Source: Candidatus Magasanikiibacteriota bacterium (GTDB lineage Bacteria; Patescibacteriota; Patescibacteriia; Magasanikbacterales; UBA922). Taken from it: a DNA stretch of 37,935 nucleotides. The notes under the pieces are model-generated. The model worked only from the letters and a program-made list of their open reading frames with translations. It was not told where the DNA came from and searched no databases. Location of the stretch: positions 1-37,935 of the forward strand of contig JABJHO010000020.1 in assembly GCA_018661775.1 (NCBI GenBank), read 5' to 3'. Position numbers and translations under genes: made by a program. This document shows, in pieces, positions 1-10,068 of this stretch. Each line of letters opens with the position of its first letter. Positions within the stretch are counted from its first letter, which is position 1.

Positions 1-148
1 CACACTTTGCTTGCGCCCCAGGACCACGTACTGATGGGGCGGCAATAAACGCAAGACCACTTGCAATAAGCAGGGCAGCTGTTGCAAGTGCCAGTTTTGT
101 GTTGGTGGAGGTTGCTGACTGCACCTTCACCATGGCTTTTCTTGGCAT
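1..148 (-). CDS. Partial CDS, N-terminus of a secreted or membrane-anchored protein (runs off window start)
   Basis: Minus-strand ATG at 148 reads MPRKAMVKVQSATSTNTKLALATAALLIASGLAFIAAPSVRGPGAQAK without a stop; basic N-terminus plus hydrophobic segment resembles a signal peptide. Confidence 0.6.
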   Translation of the reverse strand, partial: MPRKAMVKVQSATSTNTKLALATAALLIASGLAFIAAPSVRGPGAQAKC

Positions 149-180
149 AGATTTATATTAAATAATAAAAGATATATTGT

Positions 181-1317
181 TTAAGTGGACCACTCACTGA
201 CAACTGCTTCTATGTCGCTAACATCTACCGACAACAGTCCTTTTTGCGCCAGCACATCTTCTTGTTGTTCTCGTTGTTCTATTAATAATTGTTTTTCTGG
301 TGGGTTGGTGGCGTGAGAGATTTGCTGGTCTATTATCTGTATCTTTTCCCAAATTTGTTGAATGTCTGGGTGTTTTTTTATAACCGCATCACATAAAACG
401 AGCTGCACGGCTTGGTTTATATGTGAAACACGAACAAGAGAGGCAGCTTCGTCTATTGCATCAATTGCTTTATCTGGAAGGGTTCGTTTTTTAATTTTTT
501 GATGTGTCAGGGTAATTGCTTTTTTGAGCGCTTCGTCGGTAAACTGCACTCTGTGGTGACACTCGTATTTTTCTTTAATACCTTTGAGTATTTCATAGGT
601 TTCTTTTTGTGTTGGCGCTTTTATCTCTACTGGCTGAAATCGTCGCTCTAGAGCTGGGTCTGTGGTAATATATTTAGCATATTCATCTGTGGTTGTGGCA
701 CCAATCAGTTGCAGCTCTCCTCTGGCGAGGGCTGGTTTTAAAATATCACCAAAATTTACTGCCCCTTCTGTTCCTTGGGATTGAATCACAGAGTGAAGTT
801 CGTCAATAAACAAGATAACGGTTCGATCTGTTGATTTAATTTCTTCTACGAGTTTTTTTGCTCGTTCTTCAAATTCTCCTCTGTATTTTGTACCCGACAA
901 AAGATTGGCAACATTCAAAGAAAGGACTCGTTTTCCTTGAATAGTTTCTGGTACATTTCCTTTTGCAATTTGTACGGCAATACCTTCGGCAATAGCCGTT
1001 TTTCCTACTCCTGGTGCTCCAACGAGGACGGCATTATTTTTTCTTTTTCTAGATAAGATTTGTGCGAGTCGTATTATTTCTTTTTCTCTTCCAATAACTG
1101 GGTCTATTTTTCCGAGTTTGGCAAGTTCTGTAAAGTCTACGGTAAAAGAATTAAGAATAGGTGTACCACCCCCACCTGTTTTGAGCTTGCTAAATAAAGA
1201 AGACGCAAGCATGGATGGTTTTTTGACTGTAATAAATTGATACAGAGCAAAAAGAAGGAGCGCGCCAATAATGTAATACACATTTGGCGGTTGAAGGAGC
1301 GATTGGATGGAATCCAT
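181..1317 (-). CDS. ClpA/B/C-type AAA+ ATPase, single NBD1 module with N-terminal transmembrane helix
   Basis: Walker A GAPGVGKT, Walker [21 protein letters not shown] and TTTDEY motifs of Clp NBD1; N-terminal hydrophobic stretch [17 protein letters not shown]; no second ATPase domain. Confidence 0.85.
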   Translation of the reverse strand: MDSIQSLLQPPNVYYIIGALLLFALYQFITVKKPSMLASSLFSKLKTGGGGTPILNSFTVDFTELAKLGKIDPVIGREKEIIRLAQILSRKRKNNAVLVGAPGVGKTAIAEGIAVQIAKGNVPETIQGKRVLSLNVANLLSGTKYRGEFEERAKKLVEEIKSTDRTVILFIDELHSVIQSQGTEGAVNFGDILKPALARGELQLIGATTTDEYAKYITTDPALERRFQPVEIKAPTQKETYEILKGIKEKYECHHRVQFTDEALKKAITLTHQKIKKRTLPDKAIDAIDEAASLVRVSHINQAVQLVLCDAVIKKHPDIQQIWEKIQIIDQQISHATNPPEKQLLIEQREQQEDVLAQKGLLSVDVSDIEAVVSEWST

Positions 1318-1371
1318 ATGATGTAAATTATAAGTAGATAGTAATAGTATACCACAATAGTAATATATTAA

Positions 1372-1402
1372 AAAATCACAGAGATTTTTCCGTGATTTTT
1401 TT
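1372..1402. terminator. Bidirectional intrinsic terminator
   Basis: AAAAATCAC-agagatttttcc-GTGATTTTTTT inverted repeat with T tract between convergent/adjacent genes. Confidence 0.5.
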
Positions 1403-1441
1403 GTGGACAGATCGCTTTTTTTTACAATACAATATGTTATG

Positions 1442-3259
1442 CTACACCGAAACTACTTCTTTTTTTTCTAGGTATTCAAGAATTTTTCCCAAAAATAATG
1501 CACCATATTGTTCAAACTTTTTTTGCCCAATACCACCAACTCTCATCATCTGTTCGGCTGATGTTGGTTGTGTTTCAGCAAGTTCTTTGAGTGTGGCGTC
1601 ATGAAAAACAATATAGGCTGGCTTGTTCTCTTCTTGCGCTATGTCTTTTCGTAGCTTTCGCAATTCATCAAAGAGTTGTGACGCTTGTGGAGATATAATA
1701 GTATTTCTAGCGCTTCGTGAACGGTGCGTTTTTGTTCTTTCGGCAACATGTGCCGCGTCTACAAGAGATACTTGTGTTTTTCCAAGCAATACATCACGAC
1801 CAAGAGAGGTGAGTGAGAGTGTTCGGCCTCTGTCGTACGCAATATGGATAAGACCAGTGTTGAGCATTTGGAGTATATATTGCTCCCAATATGGTGGTGT
1901 TATATCTTTCCCGGCACCATATGTTTTTATTGTGTGATATCCACGAGAAATAATTTCGTGTCTACTTGACCCACGAAGCACGTCAATAAGGATTTGAGAG
2001 CCAACTGACTCTTTGAGCCGTGCAATTGCAGAGAGTGCTTTTTGTGTAATAATGGTGCCATCAAAGACATGTGGTGGGTTTTTACATACATCACAGTTAT
2101 TACAATTTGCGGCAAGAGATTCATTGAAATACGTCAGAAGTATTTTTCGTCTACACGTAACCGCATCAGCATAGTGTTGCATGCGCTCTAGTTTTGTCAT
2201 TTGCACATCCTTTTGTCCACTAGATTCTATAATATCACGCAACAACATAACGTCTGCAAAACTATAAAATAGTACAGCTTTGCTCGGAAGCCCATCTCTG
2301 CCGGCTCGTCCAATTTCTTGGTAATATGCTTCTATGTTTTTTGGGAGATTGTGGTGAATAACCCAGCGAACATCTGGCTTGTCTATGCCCATGCCAAACG
2401 CAACAGTGGCGCAAATAATATCTATACCACCAAAAATAAACCGTTGTTGAGTAGTTTCTCTCTGCTTTGCGCTCATTCCTGCGTGGTATGATTCGGCATT
2501 ATAGCCACTATTTCGCAAAGAGAGGGCAACTTTTTCGGTAGATTTTCGACTAAGGCAATATATTATGCCAGATTGCTCTGAGTGGGAGGCAACAAACTCT
2601 TTTATGGTGGCAAGTTTTCCTCTTCCTGGAAGAACAGACAGTGAAATATTTGGTCTATCAAAAGAGGATATGCATATTTTTGGCTGCACCAGTCCAAGTT
2701 GCATAATAATGTCTTGGCGGGTCATTTTGTCTGCTGTGGCAGTTAGGGCAATGCACGGAATGTCTGGAAATTGTTCACGAATTCTTCCAAGCTGTGTATA
2801 TTCTGGACGAAAATCATGACCCCAGGAAGAAATACAGTGGGCCTCGTCAATGGCAAACATATTTATTTGCACGCGGTCAAGAAAATGTAAAAATCCCTGA
2901 GAAACAAGTTTTTCAGGAGAGACATATAACAGGTCAAGAGTTCCTTTTATTGCTTTGGCTTCAATAACATCTTGTTCGTCTGGAGTTTGGGTGCTATTGA
3001 GGTAGTTTGCTTCCACACCATTTGCTTGCAGGCTGTCTACCTGGTCTTTCATAAGTGAGATAAGTGGAGATACAACAATACACACCCCAGGTTTAAGGAT
3101 GGCTGGAATCTGGAAGCAGAGCGACTTTCCTCCGCCAGTTGGCATGAGTACGAGTGTGTCTTTTTTTTCAAGAATTGATGTGATAATGTCCTCTTGCATT
3201 GGGCGAAAGGTGCTGTATCCAAAATATTTTTGTAAAACAGAGTGTGGTGTGTGGGGCAT
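1442..3259 (-). CDS. recQ: ATP-dependent DNA helicase RecQ
   Basis: [74 protein letters not shown], Cys-containing zinc-binding region, C-terminal HRDC-like segment. Confidence 0.95.
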   Translation of the reverse strand: MPHTPHSVLQKYFGYSTFRPMQEDIITSILEKKDTLVLMPTGGGKSLCFQIPAILKPGVCIVVSPLISLMKDQVDSLQANGVEANYLNSTQTPDEQDVIEAKAIKGTLDLLYVSPEKLVSQGFLHFLDRVQINMFAIDEAHCISSWGHDFRPEYTQLGRIREQFPDIPCIALTATADKMTRQDIIMQLGLVQPKICISSFDRPNISLSVLPGRGKLATIKEFVASHSEQSGIIYCLSRKSTEKVALSLRNSGYNAESYHAGMSAKQRETTQQRFIFGGIDIICATVAFGMGIDKPDVRWVIHHNLPKNIEAYYQEIGRAGRDGLPSKAVLFYSFADVMLLRDIIESSGQKDVQMTKLERMQHYADAVTCRRKILLTYFNESLAANCNNCDVCKNPPHVFDGTIITQKALSAIARLKESVGSQILIDVLRGSSRHEIISRGYHTIKTYGAGKDITPPYWEQYILQMLNTGLIHIAYDRGRTLSLTSLGRDVLLGKTQVSLVDAAHVAERTKTHRSRSARNTIISPQASQLFDELRKLRKDIAQEENKPAYIVFHDATLKELAETQPTSAEQMMRVGGIGQKKFEQYGALFLGKILEYLEKKEVVSV

Positions 3260-3382
3260 GGTAGTAATAGAAGTAGAGGTAATAACAGTAACGTCTAAAG
3301 TATATCATCTCTAATCCAATTTATTTTCATTTTTTTGTGTATATTCTGTGAACAACTGCATTTTTTTGCTAAAAATAAGGGG

Positions 3383-3412
3383 TTGACAATAGAACGTTCG
3401 TTCTAATATACT
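3383..3412 (+). promoter_or_regulatory. lexA promoter with overlapping LexA (SOS) box
   Basis: TTGACA (3383-3388), GAACGTTCGTTC (3392-3403, fits GAAC-N4-GTTC), TATACT (3407-3412), ATG at 3421. Confidence 0.75.
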
Positions 3413-3420
3413 ATAGATAT

Positions 3421-3987
3421 ATGAGTACAACATATTTCACACAAATTATAGACTTTTACAAAGCACAAAAACGCATGCCAACATACACCGAAATCATGAA
3501 GATCACTGGACTTAAGTCAAAAGGTGCGGTGGCATACGTGGTCAATCGTTGTGTAGAAGAAGGGATATTGTCCAAAGATAGCACAGGGAAACTGATTCCA
3601 GAAAAAATCACTTCTGGTGTGCCAATGTTAGGAAGTGTTGTTGCTGGATTTCCGACCACAGAAGAGCAAGAGGTTTCAGAAGCTATAACATTAGACGAGA
3701 TGCTAATTACAAAAAAAGATGATACTTTTTTGTTGCGAGTAAAAGGAGATTCTATGAAAGGAGAGGGGATTAAGGGTGGTGATTTGGTTCTTGTAGAAAA
3801 AACAAATAATATTGCCCCGGGCGACATTGTGGTGGCTTCGGTTGATGGAGAATGGACGGTAAAGTTTTTGCGCAAGAACAAAGGTGTTGTGTATCTTGAA
3901 GCAGCAAATCCGGCATATCCTCCAATATATCCAGACCAAGAGCTTCATATTACACTAGTGGTAAAAGCGGTAATTCGCCAGTACTAA
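3421..3987 (+). CDS. lexA: LexA repressor
   Basis: N-terminal wHTH-like region; cleavage-site context VVAGFPT (Ala-Gly); catalytic Ser in GDSMKGEGI and Lys in WTVKFL. Confidence 0.93.
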   Translation: MSTTYFTQIIDFYKAQKRMPTYTEIMKITGLKSKGAVAYVVNRCVEEGILSKDSTGKLIPEKITSGVPMLGSVVAGFPTTEEQEVSEAITLDEMLITKKDDTFLLRVKGDSMKGEGIKGGDLVLVEKTNNIAPGDIVVASVDGEWTVKFLRKNKGVVYLEAANPAYPPIYPDQELHITLVVKAVIRQY

Positions 3988-4124
3988 TAGAGATTTTTGT
4001 TTTTATGGGAAGCGTTACTATGTTTCTGTATATTGTCTGTACAACGATATACAGTCTTGACAAATGTCTTATTTTGTGATAAGGTAAAAAAGCCTATATT
4101 AACACACACAAAAGGAGAAGTGAT

Positions 4125-4496
4125 ATGGCTGTTCATTTTCATCATGAAAAAATTCCTTCAACTCACGGTTCTGTTACAGAAGCAGCAAAACATTTGGTCA
4201 AATTCATGTTGTGCTTGCCATTGGTGAAGCGACTAAGTCTTGGTACAATGGGGAGAACAAAAAAATCCTCCAACGCAGGAAGGAGGGCAAAATTTGTCTC
4301 TATGAAATATAATACATGTGGCTTTAGAATTGTGTTTCTCAGTAGTCAATCAAAACAAGAGTTCTTTGTCCACTGTACCGACCCAAAAGATATTTCAAAA
4401 GTACAGAAGCAGCTTATGGATAATTTTGTTCCACACAAAAAGCGGGGTATTCAGTTTTCTGGGGATGAGTTTTGTTGTGAAGAGGTATTTGCATGA
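4125..4496 (+). CDS. Hypothetical protein
   Basis: ORF of 123 aa with upstream AAAGGAG; followed by an intrinsic terminator. Confidence 0.6.
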   Translation: MAVHFHHEKIPSTHGSVTEAAKHLVKFMLCLPLVKRLSLGTMGRTKKSSNAGRRAKFVSMKYNTCGFRIVFLSSQSKQEFFVHCTDPKDISKVQKQLMDNFVPHKKRGIQFSGDEFCCEEVFA

Positions 4497-4520
4497 AAAG
4501 ACCTAATGAAAGGTCTTTTT
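4496..4520. terminator. Intrinsic terminator
   Basis: AAAAGACCT-aatga-AAGGTCTTTTTT. Confidence 0.6.
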
Positions 4521-4693
4521 TATATATATGTTTTTGGCTTTGGAGATGTCTGTGTTTTGGTATACTGGGCTTCTGTTTTTGTGGTGTCACTATCAAGAAT
4601 GTCTGTGCTATTGTGATATAAACCAGAAGGGTCTTGGTCTATACAAGAGTCTATGATATCGTCGTATCTTTGTTTGTTTGTGCGATGTACCAT
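4520..4693 (-). CDS. Small hypothetical protein (57 aa)
   Basis: Minus-strand reading MVHRTNKQRYDDIIDSCIDQDPSGLYHNSTDILDSDTTKTEAQYTKTQTSPKPKTYI, preceded by AGGAGAT; directly downstream of the phosphomannomutase gene. Below the ORF-track size cutoff. Confidence 0.5.
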   Translation of the reverse strand: MVHRTNKQRYDDIIDSCIDQDPSGLYHNSTDILDSDTTKTEAQYTKTQTSPKPKTYI

Positions 4694-4718
4694 ATCTCCT
4701 TATTATATGATACTTCTA

Positions 4719-6146
4719 TTATATTAAACTTTCTTTGTTTACACAAATAGCGTGACTCCAATCCACTTCTTCAAACGTGTGTAACAGTGTGTTGATGTAG
4801 TTTTTGAGTGTGACATATTGCTCTTCAGTTTTTCCTTCAAATTTTATTGTAATGTATGGGCCATTTTGAGAATAGCGAATAACAAACATGGAATCTGGAA
4901 GCTCCAGTCGAATACCATCTCCCGCGCGTTCATCGTCTATAATCTCTGCATTTGGATAGTCTGACTCAAGTACTGGTTTGATTTTTCCAATAAGTGCCAC
5001 TTTTTTATCTTCAGCACAATAGAGTTTTATTTCTGGACTAGAAATATATTGTGGCAACGCAGCAATTTCTTCACTGAGTGTTTTTCCTGTTTTTGATAAG
5101 TAGTTCAAAAGACGGAGCGTGGCGTAACACCCATCATCATGATTGTAGAAATCTTTTGAGAAGAAAAAGTGGCCAGAAAGTTCTCCAATAAAAGGTGCAC
5201 CAACTTCTTGGTTTTTTTTCTTTAAAAATCCATGTCCAGTTCGCCACATAAAAGGTTTTCCACCTTCGGTAATAATAGTGTCTGACACAAGTTTAGAACA
5301 CAGTGTGTTGTACATGATAGGGGAGTTTGGGTATGTGGCTAAAATATCCTTAGCAAATAGTGCAACCAACACATCATTCCAAATAATTTGACCAGTTTCA
5401 TCTACTATGCCAATTCTATCTCCGTCTGCATCATAAGAAAACCCAATGTCTGCCTTGTGTGCCACAACACCTTCGGCCAATCGTTTTGCCACAACCTCTT
5501 CGGTTGGGTCGGCCACACCAAGTGGAAATTTTCCACTTACTTCACAATTTTGTTCTATAACAGTGCACCCAGCTTGGCGTAAAAGGTTTGGAATAATGGC
5601 TCCTGCAGTGGTACAGCTTGGGTCAACCACCACCGTAAAAGGTTTTGAGACAGCACACCTTCCAATAAGGTTGGTAAAATATGTTTCTGTAATATCCTCT
5701 TCTTTTCCTGTGCCATGAGTTTCTACCAGACTGTAGTCTTCTTTTTCTACTATGTCTGCCATATCTTGTAGCTCTTCTGCAATCATGGATTCAGAAAAAT
5801 CGCTTGCAAGTTTTATACCATTGAATTCCCTTGGGTTGTGTGAGGCTGTGATCATCGCGGCTCCTTTAGTTTTAAAGTGGTATTGAGCCCAATACACTCG
5901 CCCAACCAAGACCATACCAATGTCTATGGTGTTGAGCCCGGTTTCGTGAATACCACGAATGAAGGCAGTTTTGTACACATCACTTGTCTCTCTGCAGTCG
6001 GCACCAACAATTACTGTGGTCACATCATTCTTCTTCATAATTGTGCCATATGCTCTACCAAAGTGAGTATACAGCTCTTCGGATAAGTCTTCTCCAACTA
6101 TCCCACGAATATCATAACCTCGTATAATGTGTCTATTAATGTTCAT
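4719..6146 (-). CDS. Phosphomannomutase/phosphoglucomutase family protein
   Basis: RGYDIRGIVGEDL N-terminus, catalytic serine loop TASHNPREFNGIK, metal-binding DADGDRIGIVDE, GELSGHFFF. Confidence 0.93.
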   Translation of the reverse strand: MNINRHIIRGYDIRGIVGEDLSEELYTHFGRAYGTIMKKNDVTTVIVGADCRETSDVYKTAFIRGIHETGLNTIDIGMVLVGRVYWAQYHFKTKGAAMITASHNPREFNGIKLASDFSESMIAEELQDMADIVEKEDYSLVETHGTGKEEDITETYFTNLIGRCAVSKPFTVVVDPSCTTAGAIIPNLLRQAGCTVIEQNCEVSGKFPLGVADPTEEVVAKRLAEGVVAHKADIGFSYDADGDRIGIVDETGQIIWNDVLVALFAKDILATYPNSPIMYNTLCSKLVSDTIITEGGKPFMWRTGHGFLKKKNQEVGAPFIGELSGHFFFSKDFYNHDDGCYATLRLLNYLSKTGKTLSEEIAALPQYISSPEIKLYCAEDKKVALIGKIKPVLESDYPNAEIIDDERAGDGIRLELPDSMFVIRYSQNGPYITIKFEGKTEEQYVTLKNYINTLLHTFEEVDWSHAICVNKESLI

Positions 6147-6352
6147 ATAGTGCTAAATTAAATAAATATGCGTATATATATTGTATAGCGAATTCCACAA
6201 AAATGAAAGAGTATAAGGGTTTCCCAGAAGACATGCGCCAAAACCTTTACAAAACAATAGCTTTTTGATAGAATATGCGCTACCAATCCACTGCAATATT
6301 TGTGTTGTGTGGTAAAGGTATTTTTTTCGCTCTTTAAAAGGAGGACGCTATA

Positions 6353-6655
6353 ATGCCCCAAAATCTTTCTGTTGTAATGAATATTTTTGTAATACTATTT
6401 GTCATATTACTATTGACTTCGTGTTTTTTTGTTAGAAGGGGGGCTAAAAACAAAAGGATAGAATTTATTAATTCTTGTTTATTTATTATCCTGAGCTTTG
6501 GTTTATTTTTACTTACACAACTACTAGCAGTTAATGTTGGCGGTTTTTCAGGTGGGTTTTTACATATTTTTGGATTTGCTGCTTTCGGTGTTCTGGTTTT
6601 AGGTGAGTTGCTGAACTCAAAACTGTCTAATGAGGGGATTTCTTTTAAAGGTTGA
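6353..6655 (+). CDS. Small multi-pass membrane protein, paralogue of 9440-9757
   Basis: AAAAGGAGG upstream; hydrophobic segments; VNVGGFSGGFLHIFG motif shared with 9440-9757. Confidence 0.65.
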   Translation: MPQNLSVVMNIFVILFVILLLTSCFFVRRGAKNKRIEFINSCLFIILSFGLFLLTQLLAVNVGGFSGGFLHIFGFAAFGVLVLGELLNSKLSNEGISFKG

Positions 6656-6729
6656 CTTTTTTCTTATTTCTGATAGGCTAGAGATGTTCGATTTTTCTTT
6701 TTTACATGTTACACCAAAGGAGGTGTTTA

Positions 6730-7047
6730 ATGACAGATGAACAAATTCCCTCGGCCCTGCAATCGGAACCACAAAAATGCGCCCTTGCTTCTCTTGATGA
6801 GATGATCAAACGCATGGAAAGGTATCATTTCTTGGATGATGAGATTTCTGTGTTCATGCCGTTTTTGGAGGAGTACGCTGAGGGTGTACTTGAACAAGTC
6901 TGTTCTTTTTTTATTCTCATTGAGCAGTGTGTACGGTTTTGCAAAGAAAAGATAATAGATTCCAAAATCTGTTTTCAACATGTATTGGCCTGCATATTTG
7001 CCACAGAAGAGGATAAAGTACTGTTCCAAGAGTGTTTGGAAGGGTAG
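6730..7047 (+). CDS. Hypothetical protein
   Basis: AAAGGAGG followed by ATG at 6730 (MTDEQIPSALQ...); terminator follows. Confidence 0.6.
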   Translation: MTDEQIPSALQSEPQKCALASLDEMIKRMERYHFLDDEISVFMPFLEEYAEGVLEQVCSFFILIEQCVRFCKEKIIDSKICFQHVLACIFATEEDKVLFQECLEG

Positions 7048-7056
7048 CAGATTTGC

Positions 7057-7083
7057 ACCGAACCATGTAGGTTCGGTTTTTTA
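7057..7083. terminator. Intrinsic terminator
   Basis: ACCGAAC-catgta-GTTCGGTTTTTT between convergent genes. Confidence 0.65.
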
Positions 7084-8610
7084 TTACATGATTTTTTGGT
7101 TTTGCAGAGTAATCGCGCGGTCGCAATGTATGTGTTCTACAAAATATCTATCATGAGAAATAAGTAGTATGGCACCAGTAAATTCTTTTATGGCCTGCTC
7201 TATAACTTCTTTTGTTTTAATATCTAAATGGTTTGTTGGTTCATCCAAAATAAGAAAATCATATTTTTTTTGTGCAAAAACCACAAAACTGAGCCTTGCT
7301 CGCTGCCCAGGGCTTAGTTCTTGAATGGTGTAATTTTGTAAATGTTTTGGAAAAAGAAATTTTTCTAGCGCACCAAATGAGCGACTAAAATCTATATTAG
7401 TTTCTTCTATAATATATTCTCGAACAGTTTTATTTTTTGGTAAATGGCTTTGGTCTTGGGAAAAGTATGCCCAAGAAATACTTTCACCAATCCTAATGGT
7501 GCCACTCGTTGGAAGTATGTTTTTTTGATCCTGCTCTGCTGAGCTTCCAAGAATAAGTTTTATGAGTGTGGTTTTTCCAATACCATTTTTTCCATAAAAC
7601 CACACCTTTTCATTTCCATATATAGTAAAATTTGTATCAATTAACAATGGTTCTGATTTTGGGTAAGCAAAAGATAGGTCTGAAATATCTAGCACCAGTT
7701 TTTTATTATGCATTGCGCTTTCTATATTAATATCTTTTAGTTTCTGTTCTTCGTATGCGGTTATTTCCTCTGTTTTTACCTCTCTTTCAATTCTTTTTTT
7801 TGCTGATTTTACCGCTTTTCCTCGCTTGTCTCCGCTTTTAATGCTTCTTGCTGATTTTAGAAGTTTTTCCAAGTGTTCTCGTTTTTTTTCTTGAACCGAA
7901 AATGCTTTTTCTCTTTTTTCTATCCACCCAACTTTTTGTATTACATAATCATCGTAATTACCGGTAAATATATTAAGCTTTTTTTCGTCAATTTCAAAAA
8001 TAGTATTGGTGGTATTGTTAAGAAATTCTCTATCATGAGAAATAATAATGCAAATTCCACCAAACGCTTGTATAAATGTTTCAAACCATTCTATCCCTTC
8101 TATATCCAAATGGTTTGTGGGTTCATCAAGCAAAAGAATGGTGGGTTCGGTTACAAGAATTTTTGCTAAATAGAGTTTCATTTTCTGGCCATCACTTAGT
8201 GTATGTATTGCCAAAAATTCATCAATCAACCCTTTTCTGTGTTTTTGTGTTTCTGGATCACCAACATAGACACCAAGTGACGCAAGTATTTTGTCTACTT
8301 TCCATTTTTCTGAGTACACATCTTCCACAAGGGATTCTATCCATTCACCAACAAATAATTCTTTATCTTCTCCAGAAAAGACATCTCTGGTAAAAGAAAA
8401 TTCTTGTGGTAAATAGGCTATTTTTTCATGCGTCAAATCGACAGTTCCGCCATCTTGTTTTTCTACCCCTGCTATAATTTTCATTAACGTTGTTTTTCCA
8501 CAACCATTAAGTCCAACCAGCCCAACTTTTTCTTTATTTCCAAGCAAAAAAGAGATGTCTGTAAACAGAACATCCGAAAAGCTCATAGACAGGTCTTTTG
8601 CTTGAATCAT
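7084..8610 (-). CDS. ABC-F family ATP-binding cassette protein
   Basis: Two ABC cassettes: GLNGCGKTTLMK with LSDGQKMKLYLAKIL and LLLDEPTNHLDIEG; GKNGIGKTTLIK with LSPGQRARL and LDEPTNHLDIKT; no TM domains. Confidence 0.93.
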   Translation of the reverse strand: MIQAKDLSMSFSDVLFTDISFLLGNKEKVGLVGLNGCGKTTLMKIIAGVEKQDGGTVDLTHEKIAYLPQEFSFTRDVFSGEDKELFVGEWIESLVEDVYSEKWKVDKILASLGVYVGDPETQKHRKGLIDEFLAIHTLSDGQKMKLYLAKILVTEPTILLLDEPTNHLDIEGIEWFETFIQAFGGICIIISHDREFLNNTTNTIFEIDEKKLNIFTGNYDDYVIQKVGWIEKREKAFSVQEKKREHLEKLLKSARSIKSGDKRGKAVKSAKKRIEREVKTEEITAYEEQKLKDINIESAMHNKKLVLDISDLSFAYPKSEPLLIDTNFTIYGNEKVWFYGKNGIGKTTLIKLILGSSAEQDQKNILPTSGTIRIGESISWAYFSQDQSHLPKNKTVREYIIEETNIDFSRSFGALEKFLFPKHLQNYTIQELSPGQRARLSFVVFAQKKYDFLILDEPTNHLDIKTKEVIEQAIKEFTGAILLISHDRYFVEHIHCDRAITLQNQKIM

Positions 8611-8721
8611 ATGGTTTTCACTATATCAGGGATTTGAGAGTGGGGCAAGTTGACAAAAATGCAAAAGTATGGTTTAATGTATGGGTCTTTTATTGTCTTA
8701 ACCAAAAAGGAGAAGATTGAC

Positions 8722-9270
8722 ATGTTACAAGACACAGTACAATTTGCGGACACAATGCCGCACCACCCAAAAGAGTTTCGTATTCCTCATTACGCACTTC
8801 CAGATACATTTGGGAGAATGGAGGATGAAGAGGTTGCTGCTCGGATTATAGAGCACTGTAAGCAAAAAGGTGAATGGTGCAGGATTGAGCTTGATCCATT
8901 TCTTTCTGGTATTGAACTTGAGTATTTGGCCATAAGACAGGATTGTAATACGCTTGATGAATTGTTGGAATACAATAGACGATCTAAGGCAGTCTACAAA
9001 AAAAACATGTTTTTGTATCGCTTAAAGATGGCCACAACTCTTGGTATGTATCGTTTTTTTGGCAATCGCCCTGTAACCCCAAACGTTAAAACAGTTCCCA
9101 AGCATTATCTTCCGTTTACTGGCGCAATATTTGGTATACGCCATGTGCACGAAGGTATTCGTGGATTGGTCCAAAAAGATGCGATTCAGATTGATGTTGC
9201 TCAAGGCAAGCATTGGATTGTTCCCACCTCAAAACTCTTAGAACCTCTTTCAAGGTTTCGTGTAAGCTAA
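8722..9270 (+). CDS. Hypothetical protein
   Basis: AAAAAGGAGAAG upstream of ATG at 8722 (MLQDTVQFADT...); TTGACA promoter-like element near 8651. Confidence 0.6.
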   Translation: MLQDTVQFADTMPHHPKEFRIPHYALPDTFGRMEDEEVAARIIEHCKQKGEWCRIELDPFLSGIELEYLAIRQDCNTLDELLEYNRRSKAVYKKNMFLYRLKMATTLGMYRFFGNRPVTPNVKTVPKHYLPFTGAIFGIRHVHEGIRGLVQKDAIQIDVAQGKHWIVPTSKLLEPLSRFRVS

Positions 9271-9296
9271 CCAAGTATCTCGCTCTTTTTCTACCC

Positions 9297-9326
9297 ACTC
9301 TTACTTTGTAAGAGTGTTTTTTTTAT
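9297..9326 (+). terminator. Intrinsic terminator
   Basis: ACTCTTAC-ttt-GTAAGAGT followed by T8. Confidence 0.65.
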
Positions 9327-9439
9327 AGGGGTTTGTGGAAGGTGTTGACAAAAGACACATGTCTTGGTATGGTATGTGGGTGCCGCACCACAAACATATT
9401 GTTGGTGCACTGTTCTTTGTTATATGGTATGGAGGTATT

Positions 9440-9757
9440 ATGTTATCATCTCTTTTGTCTGCGTCGATTAATACTTTGGCTATTTCTTTTTTACTCCTGC
9501 TTGCGTGCTACACGTTCTTGACACAAAGTAAGTCTAAGAATGTTGAGATAGTGTTTGTTTCCCGGTGTCTATTTGCGGTCTTCACAATAAGCACTTTAGC
9601 GCTTATTCAATTTATAGCACTTGATGTTGGTGGCATGCCTGGCGGCATTCTCCATGTATATGGGGTGGTAGTCCCGGCGATTATGGTTAGAAACGACCTA
9701 AAGAGAAATCTGCCGCAGCATGAAAAGGTGGCGGATACTGGACCTACTATCCCTTAA
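9440..9757 (+). CDS. Small multi-pass membrane protein, paralogue of 6353-6655
   Basis: GGAGG 5' of ATG at 9440; promoter-like TTGACA at 9344 argues against the longer ORF start; LDVGGMPGGILHVYG matches VNVGGFSGGFLHIFG. Confidence 0.65.
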   Translation: MLSSLLSASINTLAISFLLLLACYTFLTQSKSKNVEIVFVSRCLFAVFTISTLALIQFIALDVGGMPGGILHVYGVVVPAIMVRNDLKRNLPQHEKVADTGPTIP

Positions 9758-9778
9758 GTTTTTTGATGTAAAAACCAG

Positions 9779-10054
9779 CTATACGCTGGTTCTTTTATTA
9801 TGCTCTTTTACTACTTCGACTACAATCAGCTGGTAGATTTTTGTAATAAGACTTGGGTTTAGTGTTAATTTTTTTGCTTTTACTTCAAGGCCTTCTAATT
9901 GCACCCCCTCTCTTTTGGTATCTTTTGGTGGAAGACGGTGCACATGCTTCAGCTCACCAATTTTTCTGGTGAGAGAAAATCTTTTTGCGAGTAAAGAGAG
10001 TATTTCTGTATTTATGTTATCTATTTCTTTGCGCAATGTGTGTAATTCTTTCAT
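9779..10054 (-). CDS. Chorismate mutase type II-like domain protein
   Basis: LRKEIDNINTEILSLLAKRFSLTRKIGELKH is characteristic of the AroQ-type helical fold. Confidence 0.75.
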   Translation of the reverse strand: MKELHTLRKEIDNINTEILSLLAKRFSLTRKIGELKHVHRLPPKDTKREGVQLEGLEVKAKKLTLNPSLITKIYQLIVVEVVKEHNKRTSV

Positions 10055-10068
10055 ATACTTTTTGGGAA

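Noticed and set aside
1137-1937. Antisense ORFs within clp/recQ
   Set aside because: Overlap strongly supported genes on the opposite strand or other frames; no homology-like motifs.
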